Notes: generated from the sequence alone by a model not told the origin. A stretch of 64,000 nucleotides of DNA from Luteimicrobium sp042670205 (GCF_042670205.1 NZ_JBHUWD010000010.1:1-64000), one strand, 5' to 3'. Positions 15,526-24,606 are shown, counted from the first letter of the stretch. Program-made: numbers and translations.

Positions 15526-16584
15526 ATGAGCACCAGCACCCTCCCCCGCAACCGGCGGATCCTCGAGGCGCGCCGCCTGTTCGAGGCCGCGATGGCCGGT
15601 GACCTTCGGGCCCGCGCCGAGATCCAGGAGACCCTCACCACGTCCGACTTCCCGAACCTGCTCGGGTCGTCGTTCCAGCGCGAGCTCCTCACCGGCTACC
15701 AGGCCATCCAGCCGGTCTGGCAGCAGTTCGCCCGCCGGTCGACCGTCCGCGACTTCCGCAAGCAGACGCTCGTCGACATCCTCGGCGGCCGTGCGGGCCT
15801 CGACAAGGTCAAGCAGGCCACGGAGTACCCGGCCCGCAAGCTCACCGAGGGCAAGTACGACTTCCAGGTCGACAAGTACGGCGCCCGGATCCCGCTCACG
15901 TGGGAGATGCTCATCAACGACGACCTCGGCGCGTTCGAGGACCTCGCGGACCGTCTCGCCACCGCGGCGCGGGAGACGGAGGAGCGGCTCGCGGTCACGC
16001 CCCTGTTCAACGCGGCGAAGACCGGCCTTAACACGTCGTTCTTCACGGGCGTGGCAGCCCCGGGCACGGCCGCGCTCACCGCGGACTCGCTCGAGGCGGC
16101 GCTGCTGAACATCAGCACCCGCAAGGACTCCGACGGCCGCCCGGTCGTGATCCAGGGTGGCGTGCTCATGGTGCCCCCGGCGCTCGAGTTCACCGCCAAG
16201 CGGATCCTCAACGCGTCGGAGATCCGGACCACGACCGACAACACGACCTCGATCGAGCCGAACCTGCTCGCGGGGTCTCTGTCGCTGGTCGTGAACCCGT
16301 GGCTTCCGGTCGTCGCCGCGAGCGACACCCTCGTCAACAAGACGTGGTTCGTGCTCCCGAACCCGTCCGCGGCCCGCCCCGCCCTGACGGTCGGGTTCCT
16401 CCGCGGTCACGAGAACCCGGACCTCCGCGTGAAGGCGGACACCGGCAACTCTGTCGGCGGCGGCGCGATCTCGCCGGAGGACGGGTCGTTCGACGACGAC
16501 ACCATCCAGTACCGGGTCCGCCACGTCACCGGCGCCGCGGCGCTCATCAACACGGCCGCCTACGCGTCCGTGCCGGCGTCCTGA
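15526..16584 (+). CDS. Major capsid protein
   Basis: The 352-residue protein has the sequence order of actinophage capsid proteins with an HK97 or Mu gpT-like fold: an N-terminal arm (PRNRRILEARRLFEAAMAG), FPNLLGSSFQRELLTGYQA, a P-domain with YPARKLTEGKYDFQVDKYG and IPLTWEMLINDDLGAF, and the A-domain with GGVLMVPPALEFTAKRIL and PWLPVVAAS. It forms the shell after DNA packaging. Position after protease and decoration genes and before connectors agrees. The ATG follows GAGGAGA-type SD. No cleaved delta domain is present, since the scaffold is separate. Confidence 0.93.
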   Translation: MSTSTLPRNRRILEARRLFEAAMAGDLRARAEIQETLTTSDFPNLLGSSFQRELLTGYQAIQPVWQQFARRSTVRDFRKQTLVDILGGRAGLDKVKQATEYPARKLTEGKYDFQVDKYGARIPLTWEMLINDDLGAFEDLADRLATAARETEERLAVTPLFNAAKTGLNTSFFTGVAAPGTAALTADSLEAALLNISTRKDSDGRPVVIQGGVLMVPPALEFTAKRILNASEIRTTTDNTTSIEPNLLAGSLSLVVNPWLPVVAASDTLVNKTWFVLPNPSAARPALTVGFLRGHENPDLRVKADTGNSVGGGAISPEDGSFDDDTIQYRVRHVTGAAALINTAAYASVPAS

Positions 16585-16599
16585 CCCATCCCGAACGGT

Positions 16600-16629
16600 C
16601 CCGGCACCTGACCCCCAGGTGAACCCGGG
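16600..16629 (+). terminator. Hairpin after the capsid gene
   Basis: CCCGGCACCTG (16600-16610) pairs with CAGGTG (16616-16621) and then CCGGG (16625-16629), leaving a small AAC bulge and an ACCCC loop. It lies in the 71-base gap between capsid and connector genes. It may lower downstream transcription relative to capsid, a common arrangement, although no U-run follows. Confidence 0.5.
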
Positions 16630-16655
16630 CCACAACCCACGAGAGGAGGCGCACC

Positions 16656-17057
16656 ATGGCCGTCGACTACACCACCGCCGCCGGACAGGTGCGCCTCCTC
16701 ATCGCCGACGTCGGGGTCACCCAGATCCTCGACGACGCACAGATCACCGGGTACCTCGCGGCCTACGGCCTCACTCCGACGTCACCAGCGTCGGAGCGGG
16801 CCGGGATCCGGCGTGCCGCAGCGGACGCCCTCGACGCCATCGCGACCTCTGAGGCCCTGGTCTCGAAGGTCATCAAGACGCAGGACCTGTCCACGAATGG
16901 GGCGCAGGTCGCGGACGCCCTCCGCAACCACGCCGCCACCCTGCGAGACCAGGCCGCCACGGACGACGACGACGCGTCGTGGTTCGGGGTGGCGGAGTTC
17001 CAGCCCTACCCCGCAACAGGCGCGGAGGCCGCCGAGGCGCCCGTCTGGGGGTGGTGA
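16656..17057 (+). CDS. Head-tail adaptor protein (gp6-like)
   Basis: A 133-residue protein that is mainly helical at the N-terminus (QVRLLIADVGVTQILDDAQI, followed by a T-G-Y-L turn) with AGIRRAAADALDAIATSEAL next. This matches the phage gp6-like head-tail connector family, in which a ring extends the portal. The first gene after the capsid is the usual place. C-terminal AEAPVWGW may contact the next ring. The ATG follows GAGGAGGCG. Confidence 0.85.
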   Translation: MAVDYTTAAGQVRLLIADVGVTQILDDAQITGYLAAYGLTPTSPASERAGIRRAAADALDAIATSEALVSKVIKTQDLSTNGAQVADALRNHAATLRDQAATDDDDASWFGVAEFQPYPATGAEAAEAPVWGW

Positions 17058-17500
17058 CCGTGCCGTTCGACACCACGACCGTCATCCCCCCCACATGGTC
17101 GGAGCACCACCGCCCCGTCACCGAGGGCGCCATGTCCGCGACCATCCGCCTCGAGAACCCCGGCGAGTCCGGATGGGACCCCGTGAACGGGTCCACACCC
17201 GGCACACCCACCGTCCTCTGGTCGGGTCTCGCAAGGGTGCAGCAGAACGACACCCAGTCCGGCCAGGCGGACGCCGTCGACCAGGACGTCGCGCTCACCA
17301 CGTACCTCGTCGTCATCCCGAAGGACGCACCGCAGCCCACCGCGGACGTCACCTCCGTCGTTATCACCGGCAACGCCGAGAACGGTGACCCCGACCTCGT
17401 CGGCAAGAGGTTCACCGTCCGGTCCGTCGAAACCGGGTCCCTCACGTGGGAGCGGGACCTGACGTGCGAGCTCGACCAGACCAACCAGGAGGCGTCATGA
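17054..17500 (+). CDS. Head closure protein, DUF6093-like
   Basis: The GTG overlaps the previous stop. The 148-residue product has a beta-rich pattern with FDTTTVIPPTWSEHHRPVTEG, TPTVLWSGLARVQQ, DQDVALTTYLVVIPKDAP and LVGKRFTVRSVETG, resembling the DUF6093 and phage head-completion (stopper) family. It should sit below the adaptor ring and close the channel or join the tail. The family assignment is from recognised segments; the order of genes strengthens it. Confidence 0.75.
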   Translation: MTVPFDTTTVIPPTWSEHHRPVTEGAMSATIRLENPGESGWDPVNGSTPGTPTVLWSGLARVQQNDTQSGQADAVDQDVALTTYLVVIPKDAPQPTADVTSVVITGNAENGDPDLVGKRFTVRSVETGSLTWERDLTCELDQTNQEAS

Positions 17501-17862
17501 GCGACCCCCTGATCACCTTCGACACCGCGGGGCTCACCGACCTCGCCGACCAGTACGGGAAGGCAGGCAAGGAGGCCACCCGCCTCGCGCGCCTCGTCGT
17601 CACCAAGACCGGCCAGGACGTGCAACGCGACGCCCGGATCGGGTGCCCCGTCGACACCGGGAACCTGCGAGCCTCCATCGGCATCGACCGGCCGACCCTG
17701 CTCGAGTCCGTGATCGGACCCACCGCGAACTACGGCCGGTTCGTCGAGTACGGGACCTCCCGCGCGGCACCCCAGCCGTACATGCGGCCCGCCCTTGAAC
17801 GCAACACCGCGCCATTCGAACAGGCCATCGGGCAGATCCCACGGATGGTGCTCGGTGACTAG
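17497..17862 (+). CDS. HK97 gp10-like tail completion protein
   Basis: The 121-residue protein contains GCPVDTGNLRASIGID and YGRFVEYGTSRAAPQPYMRP, the signature of the HK97 gp10 and phage neck or tail-completion family, which joins head to tail. The ATG overlaps the stop of the head closure gene. A helical N-terminal half precedes this motif, as usual. Functional assignment is good because the VDTGxLR and PxPYMRPA words are strongly conserved. Confidence 0.9.
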   Translation: MSDPLITFDTAGLTDLADQYGKAGKEATRLARLVVTKTGQDVQRDARIGCPVDTGNLRASIGIDRPTLLESVIGPTANYGRFVEYGTSRAAPQPYMRPALERNTAPFEQAIGQIPRMVLGD

Positions 17863-18274
17863 CCCAGCGGACCTCCACGACTCGCTCGTCGCGCTGCTCA
17901 AGACGATCGGCACGGTGAACGTGTTCGACGCGGACGTGCCCGACAAGCCGCCCGCGGACCCGTCGGGGAAGGTCTTCCCGTACGTCGTCGTGTGGCCGTC
18001 CGCTGGCTGGTACCCCGCCGACGAGGCCGACCCCCTGTGCGGGCAGCCGGACGGGTCCCTCGTGTGGCCGGTGCAGCTCACCGTGGCCGCCGGCAACCCC
18101 GCATGGGTGCTCCCTGCCGCCGTGGCCGTCCGCGCGAAGGTCGCGGGCGTCCACCTGACCAGCACCGCTGGCCCCCTCCGTGAGGACGCCGGGGCGGTCA
18201 ACGTCCAGAAGGACACCGACACCAGCCCAACCCGCTGGTTCGTGCCGCTCCTGTACCGGGCCCAGACGGCCTGA
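17855..18274 (+). CDS. Tail terminator protein
   Basis: A 139-residue alpha/beta protein beginning VTSPADLHDSLVALLKTIG at a GTG inside the end of the gp10-like gene. It has FPYVVVWPSAGWYP and a long beta hairpin VWPVQLTVAAGNPAWVL, features of tail terminator or minor tail gpU-like proteins that cap the tail tube. The next genes are a small linker and the tube itself, the expected order. No decisive motif is seen, so the specific role is inferred from order and size. Confidence 0.7.
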   Translation: MTSPADLHDSLVALLKTIGTVNVFDADVPDKPPADPSGKVFPYVVVWPSAGWYPADEADPLCGQPDGSLVWPVQLTVAAGNPAWVLPAAVAVRAKVAGVHLTSTAGPLREDAGAVNVQKDTDTSPTRWFVPLLYRAQTA

Positions 18275-18339
18275 CCCACACCACCACCCAGCCCCCAGGC
18301 GTCGCCTGCGGGGCTCCTCGTCATGCCCAGGAGGCAGCC
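18272..18339 (+). promoter_or_regulatory. Intergenic leader with hairpin, copy A of a repeated element
   Basis: After the stop, AGCCCC (18290-18295) and CAGGC pair with GCCTG and GGGGCT to form a two-part stem (18290-18315) with a GTC loop and one C bulge. It is followed by CTCGTCAT (18317-18324) and CCCAGGAGGCA (18326-18336), which include the ribosome-binding site of the 18340 gene. The same layout recurs at 29411-29481. It may be a terminator/promoter cassette or an mRNA processing site. Confidence 0.55.
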
Positions 18340-18531
18340 GTGCCGCTCATCGACGCGTACCGGAAGTCCGACGGCCGCAAGGTCCGGGTCCCCGCCCACT
18401 GGATCGGGCACCCCGACCCGGGCCTCGACCGGTTCTCCAAGACCCCCCGCCAGAAGGCGGCGGAGAAGGCCGCGAGCCAGAAGGCCCAGGCCCCCACCAA
18501 CACCCCGGCTGCCGGGGACAAGAAGGAGTGA
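18340..18531 (+). CDS. Small basic phage protein before the tail tube, 63 aa
   Basis: A GTG after AGGAGG opens MPLIDAYRKSDGRKVRVPAH, then WIGHPDPGLDRF and a Lys/Ala-rich tail (RQKAAEKAASQKAQ). Proteins that begin with this VP.HW pattern and a basic Ala-rich tail are common next to tail tube genes in actinophages, but their role is not established; they may be tail assembly factors. It is the first gene after the repeated leader element. Confidence 0.65.
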   Translation: MPLIDAYRKSDGRKVRVPAHWIGHPDPGLDRFSKTPRQKAAEKAASQKAQAPTNTPAAGDKKE

Positions 18532-18537
18532 TCCCCC

Positions 18538-19047
18538 ATGCCGAAGACCCTCGCTGACGCCCGCATCCGCCTGTCCGTCATGACCGAGGCGCCCGCGAAC
18601 CTCGAGGCGGCCACCGTCACCGAGCTCGCGGCCGGCGTCGACGTCAGCTGCCGCATCCTCAAGTCCGACTTCCGGCTCTCCGCGACCGCGTCCGACACGG
18701 TCCCGGACCAGGAGCTGTGCCAGGAGGGCAACGCCGTCACCTACGGCGCCTCCAACTACGAGGGGTCCGTGACCCCGTTCCGGTACCTCACCGAGGACGG
18801 GAAGGCGGACGCCACGAACGACGTCGCCTGGGACACGTTCAAGGAAAAGGGCACCGAGCTCTGGATCGCGAAGCGCGTCGGCCCCAAGTACGACGTCGCC
18901 TGGACCGCGGCCGACGAGTACGAGCTGTACCACGTCATCACCGACAACCCGCAGGACCCCTCGGACCTCACCGGGTACATCAAGAAGGTCGTGCCGCTCG
19001 GCGTCCAGGACGCCCACCTCAACGGTGTCGTGGCCGCCGGGGCCTGA
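18538..19047 (+). CDS. Major tail (tube) protein
   Basis: The 169-residue protein has the tube-protein pattern of long beta strands: AATVTELAAGVDVSCRIL, SDFRLSATASDTVPDQELC, GNAVTYGASNYEGSVTPFR and LWIAKRVGPKYDVAW. It lies just before the frameshifted tail chaperones, the conserved place for the tube gene in siphoviruses. Hexamers stack to form the tail tube around the tape measure. The ATG follows AAGGAGTG; a 13-base-pair hairpin follows the gene. Confidence 0.88.
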   Translation: MPKTLADARIRLSVMTEAPANLEAATVTELAAGVDVSCRILKSDFRLSATASDTVPDQELCQEGNAVTYGASNYEGSVTPFRYLTEDGKADATNDVAWDTFKEKGTELWIAKRVGPKYDVAWTAADEYELYHVITDNPQDPSDLTGYIKKVVPLGVQDAHLNGVVAAGA

Positions 19048-19058
19048 CCCCTCCTACC

Positions 19059-19099
19059 CCCGCCGGGCGCGTGAAGGTCACGGGTCCGCGCCCGGCGGG
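19059..19099 (+). terminator. Hairpin after tail tube gene
   Basis: CCCGCCGGGCGCG (19059-19071) pairs perfectly with CGCGCCCGGCGGG (19087-19099) around a 15-base loop, in the 94-base gap before the chaperone gene. It may reduce transcription from the abundant tube gene into the chaperones. No U-run follows, so strength as a terminator is uncertain. Confidence 0.55.
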
Positions 19100-19141
19100 A
19101 ACCACCCGTGACGACCCGTGACCACCAGAAGGAGAAGACCC

Positions 19142-19948
19142 GTGCCAAAGACCAACCCCGAAGCGTCCCTCGACGAGACCACCGCGCCCACGCCCACCTC
19201 GTTCGACGACACCCCCACCGACATCGAGGCGCCCGCGTTCGACCTCGACTCGTGGCTCTCCGGCGCCTCCGTCATGGCCGCGTCCGTCGACATCGTGCAG
19301 CAGGCGTCCCTCCTCGGCGAGTACGCCGCGTGGGAGCGGAAGTACGAGGCCGCGAAGGAGAACGGCGCAGCGGCGGGCGGAGAAGCGACGCTCGGCGACG
19401 AGTCGCCGCTCGCCGCGCTCGAGCGGGAGGGTGCCGCGCTGCGCCAGCGGATCGCCGCGTCCACGTCGACGTGGTTCGTGCGCGCCCTGTCCCTCGACGA
19501 GCAGCGCGGCATCATCGACGCGATCCCCGCTCCCGAAGAGCCGGCCACGTTCAGCGAGCCCACACCGCGCCTCGTCCCCCAGCCCACCGAGGCCCAGTCC
19601 AACGCCTACCTCAAGGCCACCGAGGCGTGGGAGCTCCGCCGGAACCGCTTCAACAAGGAGCACAAGGCGGAGCACGAGAAGTACGAAGAGGAGTCCTACG
19701 AGGCCGCGAAGGCGCGTCGCGCCGAGACGATCTCCCTTGCCGTCACCCGGATCGAGGTGAGCGGCCGCGTCATCGCGGAGGCCGGGGCGCACCGTGCGAT
19801 CACCGCCGAACAGGCTGCCGCGCTCACCGCCCAGATCGGTGAGACCCAGGTCGGGCGCATCCAGGACGCCATCAACCTCGCGAACAGCACCGAGCCCGAG
19901 GTCCCCGCGGCTTTTTTGCCGACCAGCTCCAGCAACGACCGGAGCTGA
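19142..19948 (+). CDS. Tail assembly chaperone, short form (G-like)
   Basis: I start at the GTG at 19142, which follows AAGGAGAAG, rather than an earlier ATG. The 268-residue product has an acidic N-terminus (SLDETTAPTPTSFDDTPTD), a conserved DLDSWLSGASVM segment and helical regions (AYLKATEAWELRRNRFNKEH). It matches the G-like chaperone of siphoviruses that binds the tape measure and recruits the tube protein. The short form ends 30 bases after a slippery heptamer, and the larger fused form is made by -1 frameshift. Confidence 0.85.
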   Translation: MPKTNPEASLDETTAPTPTSFDDTPTDIEAPAFDLDSWLSGASVMAASVDIVQQASLLGEYAAWERKYEAAKENGAAAGGEATLGDESPLAALEREGAALRQRIAASTSTWFVRALSLDEQRGIIDAIPAPEEPATFSEPTPRLVPQPTEAQSNAYLKATEAWELRRNRFNKEHKAEHEKYEEESYEAAKARRAETISLAVTRIEVSGRVIAEAGAHRAITAEQAAALTAQIGETQVGRIQDAINLANSTEPEVPAAFLPTSSSNDRS

Positions 19949-20241
19949 TCCGCGCACTCAAGACGGCCCGTGCGTGGGGTGCCCGCCCCACCGAGTTCCT
20001 CCACGAGTGGTCAGCGCGAGACCGGAACCTCGCGCTCGCGCTGACCCTCACCGAGGCCCTCACGGGGCCGAATGGGTTCCCCCTCGCCGAAGAGATGGAC
20101 CCGAAGAACGACGGCTGGTTCGAACCCGTGGAAGCCGTGAACTACGCGACCGCCGCGAGGGACCGCTGGGTCAAGGACCACCCCGACGCAGAACCCGGGA
20201 CCGTCGTGACGGTCGTCCTCACCCACCCTGACGACGACTGA
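19142..20241 (+). CDS. Tail assembly chaperone, frameshifted long form (G-T)
   Basis: The heptamer TTTTTTG at 19912-19918 is positioned as T TTT TTG in the G frame (GCT TTT TTG), the pattern for -1 slippage. After shifting, translation continues as FFADQLQQRPELIRALKTA and ARAWGARPTEFLHEW, ending at TGA 20239-20241 (366 residues). The T domain begins with the QLQQRPE and RPTEFLHEW words common to actinophage T-like chaperones. Long and short forms together bind the tape measure protein at a set ratio. The tape measure GTG follows after 9 bases. Confidence 0.85.
19912..19918 (+). promoter_or_regulatory. Programmed -1 frameshift slippery site
   Basis: The six-T run plus G in a region otherwise about 70 percent GC is exceptional; the zero-frame codons are TTT TTG. 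tRNA slippage by one base keeps full pairing at both sites (TTT TTT). Its place between G and T chaperone parts is conserved in lambda-like and actinophage tails. No strong pseudoknot was identified by eye downstream. Confidence 0.85.
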
Positions 20242-20250
20242 GGAGGGCCC

Positions 20251-23200
20251 GTGGCCGACCAGACCGTGTCCGTCGCGCTCCAGGCGAACGTCGCCGGGTT
20301 CATCGCGTCCATGCACCAGGCGCAGCAGGCCGTCACCAGCCTCACCAACGCGGTCGCTGACGGCATGGGCGACAGTGCGTCCGCGTCCGACGAGGCTGCC
20401 GCCGCCGCCGCCCACGCGGCACAGCAGCACCAGGCCGCCATGGGGAAGATCACCAAGGCCGCCGGCATCGCTGGCGCGGCACTCGTCGGGTTCGCCGCCG
20501 TCTCCGTGAAGGCGTTCGCGGACTACGACGCGAAGATGACGCAGATCCAGTCCCTCACCAAGGCCCTCCCGGCCCAGATGAAGGCACTCGAGAAGTCGTC
20601 GATGTCGTTCGCGAAGGAGTTCGGCGTCTCCGCGTCTCAGGCTGCAGACGCGGAGACCGAGCTCGTCAAGGCTGGCGTGTCCGTCACGGACATCATCAAC
20701 GGCGGGCTCAAGGGCGCCCTGACCCTGGCTTCGGCTGGGCAGCTGGACGTCGCGGACGCCACGGAGATCGCGGCGTCCACGATGACGCAGTTCGGCCTGG
20801 CTGGGTCCGACGTGTCCCACATCGCCGACCTCCTCGCCGCGGGGGCCGACAAGGCCCTCGGGTCAGTCGGCGACCTCGGCATGGCCCTCAAGCAGTCGGG
20901 CCTCGTCGCGTCTCAGACGGGCCTGACCCTCGAGGAGACGACCGGGGCCCTGTCCGCGTTCGCCTCTGCTGGCCTCATCGGGTCCGACGCCGGCACCAGC
21001 TTCAAGACGATGCTGCAGGCCCTCACCCCGCAGTCCACCCAGGCGGCCACCGCCATGGAGAAGATCGGGCTCAACGCCTACGACTCCCAGGGCAAGTTCA
21101 TCGGCCTCGCCGCGGTCGCCGGGCAGCTGCAGGAGGGCCTCGGCAAGCTCACCCAGCAGCAGCAGGCCGCGACCCTGAAGGTCATCTTCGGGACCGACGC
21201 CGTCCGTGCCGCCGCCGTCCTCTACAAGAACGGCGCATCCGGCATCCAGCAGTGGACCGACGCCGTCGACGACCAGGGGTTCGCCGCCGAGCAGGCCTCC
21301 GGCAAGATGAACAACCTCAACGGGGACCTCACGACGCTGAAGGCGGCCGTGTCGAACGCGTTCGTCGGCATGGGGTCAGAAGCGGACGGGCCGCTGCGGA
21401 CCGCGACCCAGCGGGTCACAGACCTGATCGACGCGTTCAACGACCTGTCCCCCGCAGTGAAGGGGTCCGTCACCCTCATCGCCGGGTCTGCCGGGTTCGC
21501 GCTACTCGCCGTCGCCGGCATCACGAAGGTCATCAAGACCGTCCGTGAGGCCCGGGCCGCGTTCCAGGCCCTCGCGCTCACCGGCCGCCAGACGGCCCTC
21601 GCGTTCGGCGCCATCGGCATCGTCATCACCGCCGCGACCGCTGGCCTCCTGTACTGGTCCAACCAGCAGGCGAAGGCCAAGCAGCAGGTCGACGACCTCA
21701 CGGACTCCCTCGACCAGCAGACCGGCGCCTTCACCGCGAACACCCGGGCCGCGGTCTTCGACGCCCTCAAGAAGTCGGGCGCGATCGACGACGCGAAGAA
21801 GCTCAAGGTCAACCTCGACGACGTCACCGACGCCGCCCTCGGCCTTCCCGGGGCCATGCAGAAGGTCCAGGACAGCATCCAGATCGAACCTGGCGCGCAG
21901 GCCGGCAACCTCCTCAAGAGCGCAGGCGACCTCACGAAGGCCATCAGCGGCCAGAACAAGGACGTCGAGAAGGCCGTCCAGAACTGGAAGGACGCCGACG
22001 AAGCGCAGGGTGGCCTGAACCAGCAGACGAAGGACCTCGACACCCAGACGCAGGCCCTCACCCAGTCCATCCAGGCACAGTCCGCCGTCACGCAGGACGC
22101 GGACGCGGCCACCACCGACTGGGCGGACAACGTCGCGAAGTCGGGCCAGTCGTTCATCAACGTCGCGGACAACATCGACGACGCGAAGCTCTCCCTGCAG
22201 GGCTGGATCGACCAGATCAAGAAGCAGGGCAAGGACGAGGCCGAGTGGAACAAGAACCTCCTGAAGATCGCGACCGAGGGCGGTTCCCAGGAGCTCCTGA
22301 CCCAGCTGTCGAAGCTGGGCCCCGAGGGCGCGTCGTACGTCAAGCAGCTCGCGGACGGGTCGAAGAAGAACATCACCGACCTGAACAAGACGTTCAAGGA
22401 CGCGAACCAGTCGTCTGCGGATCTCACGGCCGGTCTCCGAGACCTGTACGCGACGAAGCCGGCGCCGATCAGCCTCACCGTCGACGACGACAACGCGCTC
22501 GCCACGATCAACGCCCTGTCGACGGCCGCGGCCACCGCTGACGCGACGATGACGGTTGACGCGGACGGCAAGCCGGCGACCAAGGAGCTCGACGGCATCA
22601 CGACGAAGATCGACGAGTCCACGGGGACCATCACTCTCCTGGCCGGCGACGGCAAGGCCGTCACGACGCTGAACAACTACACGGCCAAGGTCGACCGGTC
22701 GACAGGCAAGGTCACGATCACGGGGACGGACGCAGAGGGCCGCAAGGTCGTCACGTCGTTCACGTCCTGGACAGACGCGCAGGGCGCGGCCGTGAAGGTC
22801 ACCGCCGACACGTCGATGGCCGTCGGCGCCCTGAACACGCTGAAGGCTGCGTTCGGGCAGTCGACGTTCCACGTTGGGGTCAGCGCGATCCCCGGGAAGG
22901 CTGGCGGCGGAGACGTCACCGGGGGGACCCCCGGGAAGGACTCTGTCCTGTCGCTCCTCATGCCGGGCGAGCATGTCCTGACGACGTCCGACGTCGACAA
23001 GATGGGCGGACAGTCCGCCGTGTACCGGATGCGCGCCATGGCCCAGGCCGGGATGCTCCGGTTCGCGTCGGGCGGCGCCGTCCCGTCGAAGTGGCACGGG
23101 AAGTCGCTCGAGTACTGGGAGGACCGGTACGCGTCCGGGACGGACTACCTGCGGCTGAAGCAGGCGATCGCGAACGACAGGGCGTCCCTGCGGGAGAAGG

Positions 23201-24606
23201 AGAAGTACGGCCCGAAGGGCAAGGACGGCAAGCAGCACCAGGAGCGGTACGTCCTGCGCGGGATCGACCGCCGGGTCGCGAACTCTCAGCTGCGTGACGA
23301 CGAGCAGGCCCTCCGCGACGCGGACACCGCCCGGGCGTTCGTGAAGCGGTACGGGTCGTTCGCCGCCGCGATCAAGAAGCGGGACACCGCCCAGGACAAG
23401 AAGGACGCCGCCTCCGAGGCCCAGAGGCAGGCGAAGGCGGACCTCGCGTCCGGGCGCACCGACACCATCCGTGACGCCCGCCGCGGCAACACCCAGGACG
23501 CGGTCACCGGGGGTCTCGACTCGGCCCTCGGTGTCGTCGACCAGCTCCGTGACCTCGCCAGCAACAAGTCGCTCACGGCGAAGCAGCGCAAGGCCATGAA
23601 CGACGCCGCGGGGAACGCCGAGGCGCAGCTCACGTCCCTGTACAAGCAGGCCGACGGGATCGAGGCCAAGCTCGACAAGGCCAAGGACCACCTGGCCGAC
23701 ATGCAGCAGATCTCCGACGCTGCCGCGTCCACGCTCAAGGGGACGTTCAACCTGTCCGACGCCTACTCGGCGGCGGGCACGATGAAGACCGACAAGTACG
23801 GGAACACCTGGTACGACGAGTCGACGAAGGGCTACACGGGCGCCGCGATCAAGGCGACGGCCTCAGCTCAGGCTGCGACCGCTCAGCAGTTCGCGACGTC
23901 CCTGTCCAAGCTGCAGTCCAAGCTGGGCTCTTCGCCGGCGTCGTCCGCGATCGTCCAGCAGGCGCTGAGCATCTTCGCGTCCGACCCGGAGCAGGGTCTG
24001 CAGTTCGTGGACGCCCTGAACGGCATGTCGACGGCTGACCTGAACTCGGTGAAGGCGTCGTACAACACGATCGCCAGCGCCGGGGCGACGGCCGGCCAGG
24101 CGGCGTCTGCCGCGGACACCGCGGGCGGCCTGTCGGCGGCGAACAAGGCGGCGGACGACCTCGCGAAGTCGCTCGACGACGTGAACCAGCAGCTCGCCGG
24201 GATCGGGACGACGCTCACGAACGCGATGCTCAAGCCCTACGGCCTGAAGCTCGACGCCAAGGGCAACGTCGTGAAGCGTGCCCGGGGTGGCTGGGTCGGG
24301 GGATCCGGGGGCGAGGACAGCACCCACCTGCTGGCCGACCCGTCCGAGTTCGTCGTCAACAAGACCGCGGCGCGCGCGAACGCGCCGTGGCTCGAGGCGA
24401 TCAACGCGGGCCGGACCCTCACGTCCGTCGGCGGCTTCGGTGGGGCCGGGCCCATCACGGTCACGCTCCCGGAGATCCGGGTGCAGAACCCGTTCACCGG
24501 GGAGTACCTCCTCGCGAAGGTCGAGACCGTCGCGGGTGGTGTCGTTCGCGCACACGAGGCCCGGCAGGACGCCGCGGCGCCCTACACGGGAGGCGGTGTC
24601 CGATGA
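20251..24606 (+). CDS. Tail tape measure protein
   Basis: The 1451-residue protein is the longest phage gene here. Residues 100-360 match the TP901-type tape measure core (FADYDAKMTQIQSLTKAL, EFGVSASQAADAETELVKAG, ALTLASAGQLDVADATEIAA, and GSVGDLGMALKQSGLVASQT). A hydrophobic span near 420-470 (GSVTLIAGSAGFALLAVAG and GAIGIVITAATAGLLYW) would insert into the membrane. The rest is helical and rich in Ala, Lys and Asp, with a Gly-rich end. It fixes tail length and may aid DNA passage. By the 0.15 nm per residue rule the tail would be about 200 nm, an estimate. The GTG follows GAGGAGG. Confidence 0.96.
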   Translation: MADQTVSVALQANVAGFIASMHQAQQAVTSLTNAVADGMGDSASASDEAAAAAAHAAQQHQAAMGKITKAAGIAGAALVGFAAVSVKAFADYDAKMTQIQSLTKALPAQMKALEKSSMSFAKEFGVSASQAADAETELVKAGVSVTDIINGGLKGALTLASAGQLDVADATEIAASTMTQFGLAGSDVSHIADLLAAGADKALGSVGDLGMALKQSGLVASQTGLTLEETTGALSAFASAGLIGSDAGTSFKTMLQALTPQSTQAATAMEKIGLNAYDSQGKFIGLAAVAGQLQEGLGKLTQQQQAATLKVIFGTDAVRAAAVLYKNGASGIQQWTDAVDDQGFAAEQASGKMNNLNGDLTTLKAAVSNAFVGMGSEADGPLRTATQRVTDLIDAFNDLSPAVKGSVTLIAGSAGFALLAVAGITKVIKTVREARAAFQALALTGRQTALAFGAIGIVITAATAGLLYWSNQQAKAKQQVDDLTDSLDQQTGAFTANTRAAVFDALKKSGAIDDAKKLKVNLDDVTDAALGLPGAMQKVQDSIQIEPGAQAGNLLKSAGDLTKAISGQNKDVEKAVQNWKDADEAQGGLNQQTKDLDTQTQALTQSIQAQSAVTQDADAATTDWADNVAKSGQSFINVADNIDDAKLSLQGWIDQIKKQGKDEAEWNKNLLKIATEGGSQELLTQLSKLGPEGASYVKQLADGSKKNITDLNKTFKDANQSSADLTAGLRDLYATKPAPISLTVDDDNALATINALSTAAATADATMTVDADGKPATKELDGITTKIDESTGTITLLAGDGKAVTTLNNYTAKVDRSTGKVTITGTDAEGRKVVTSFTSWTDAQGAAVKVTADTSMAVGALNTLKAAFGQSTFHVGVSAIPGKAGGGDVTGGTPGKDSVLSLLMPGEHVLTTSDVDKMGGQSAVYRMRAMAQAGMLRFASGGAVPSKWHGKSLEYWEDRYASGTDYLRLKQAIANDRASLREKEKYGPKGKDGKQHQERYVLRGIDRRVANSQLRDDEQALRDADTARAFVKRYGSFAAAIKKRDTAQDKKDAASEAQRQAKADLASGRTDTIRDARRGNTQDAVTGGLDSALGVVDQLRDLASNKSLTAKQRKAMNDAAGNAEAQLTSLYKQADGIEAKLDKAKDHLADMQQISDAAASTLKGTFNLSDAYSAAGTMKTDKYGNTWYDESTKGYTGAAIKATASAQAATAQQFATSLSKLQSKLGSSPASSAIVQQALSIFASDPEQGLQFVDALNGMSTADLNSVKASYNTIASAGATAGQAASAADTAGGLSAANKAADDLAKSLDDVNQQLAGIGTTLTNAMLKPYGLKLDAKGNVVKRARGGWVGGSGGEDSTHLLADPSEFVVNKTAARANAPWLEAINAGRTLTSVGGFGGAGPITVTLPEIRVQNPFTGEYLLAKVETVAGGVVRAHEARQDAAAPYTGGGVR

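Noticed and set aside
13876..16635. A minus-strand open frame of 919 codons opposite the protease and capsid genes.
   Set aside because: The product is Arg/Gly/Asp repeats without a fold. The plus strand codes the protease, decoration and capsid proteins with ribosome sites. The two small minus genes (13507-13883) are kept because they show zinc-knuckle and start coupling.
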